DNA of 6,755 nucleotides from Bacteroidales bacterium (GTDB lineage: Bacteria > Bacteroidota > Bacteroidia > Bacteroidales > Muribaculaceae). The stretch lies in NCBI GenBank assembly GCA_030526455.1, contig JAUNCU010000156.1, positions 1 through 6,755 on the forward strand. Reading direction: 5' to 3'. Below, in pieces: positions 6,642 through 6,755 of this stretch. How positions within the stretch are numbered: the stretch's first letter is position 1; each line of letters begins with the position of its first letter. Both the position numbers and the translations under genes were made by a program. A model generated the notes under the pieces. That model worked only from the letters and a program-made list of their open reading frames with translations. It searched no databases and was not told the DNA's origin.

Positions 6642-6659
6642 ACGCGATACATCGCGTCC
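6640..6659. repeat. 9-bp palindrome, REP-like
   Basis: GGACGCGAT (6640-6648) is the exact reverse complement of ATCGCGTCC (6651-6659), with only two bases between. No T-run follows, so it is not an obvious intrinsic terminator. A G+C-rich palindrome between genes, close to direct repeats, resembles dispersed REP-like elements, but copy number cannot be seen in one window. Confidence 0.6.
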
Positions 6660-6755
6660 GCGCCAGGCGATGGTAAGGCTCAGTGGAAAAAAGTAGGGGA
6701 GGAAACTAATGGGAGAGGCGGCGCAATCCCAGAGGGATTGGATGTGTGTAGGCAG
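6660..6755. other. gene-free window end with a 7-bp hairpin
   Basis: No gene is supported here. CAATCCC (6724-6730) pairs with GGGATTG (6734-6740) around AGA, followed by a GT-rich stretch up to the window end. It may be the edge of another dispersed intergenic repeat cut by the window. Confidence 0.4.

Overview
The window looks like a chromosomal segment from a Bacteroidales bacterium, probably Prevotellaceae- or Muribaculaceae-like. Four promoter candidates all carry the Bacteroidetes -7 element TAnnTTTG, here always followed by C. The protein genes lack Shine-Dalgarno sequences and start very close to their promoters. The housekeeping genes have G+C-rich codons separated by A+T-rich spacers. 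The exact genus cannot be read from the sequence.

Layout. (1) Positions 36-298, minus strand: a candidate structured non-coding RNA of about 260 nt with its own promoter and a long pairing that closes its 5' and 3' ends; its family is not identified. (2) Positions 335-696: an A+T-rich, gene-free spacer with short GTTAAGAAG-type repeats, two small adjacent palindromes and, next to the abiE promoter, a nearly perfect 20-bp inverted repeat. (3) Positions 697-2144: a two-gene type IV toxin-antitoxin/abortive-infection module, an AbiEi-type antitoxin/regulator followed with a 4-nt overlap by an AbiEii-type nucleotidyltransferase toxin. (4) Positions 2331-4565: metX and hom, a probable two-gene operon for the methionine branch of homoserine metabolism. 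(5) Positions 4686-6500: typA (bipA), a ribosome-associated translational GTPase with its own promoter and a strong terminator. (6) Positions 6570-6755: a gene-free region of short direct repeats and palindromes resembling dispersed intergenic repeats.

How the parts work together. Hom makes homoserine from aspartate semialdehyde and MetX acylates it, committing carbon to methionine. TypA is an independent translation factor. The AbiE pair is an accessory defence or stability module beside these core genes. By analogy with studied AbiE systems, its antitoxin should repress the promoter through the inverted repeat, one arm of which exactly fills the spacer between the -7 box and a weak -33 box.

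The points most worth checking are the unassigned minus-strand RNA, the abiE operator, and an Asp-to-Gly replacement in the toxin's predicted catalytic DxD motif (residue 68), which may have inactivated or altered the enzyme. Nothing here demonstrates a wholly new system; the toxin-antitoxin module belongs to a known family.
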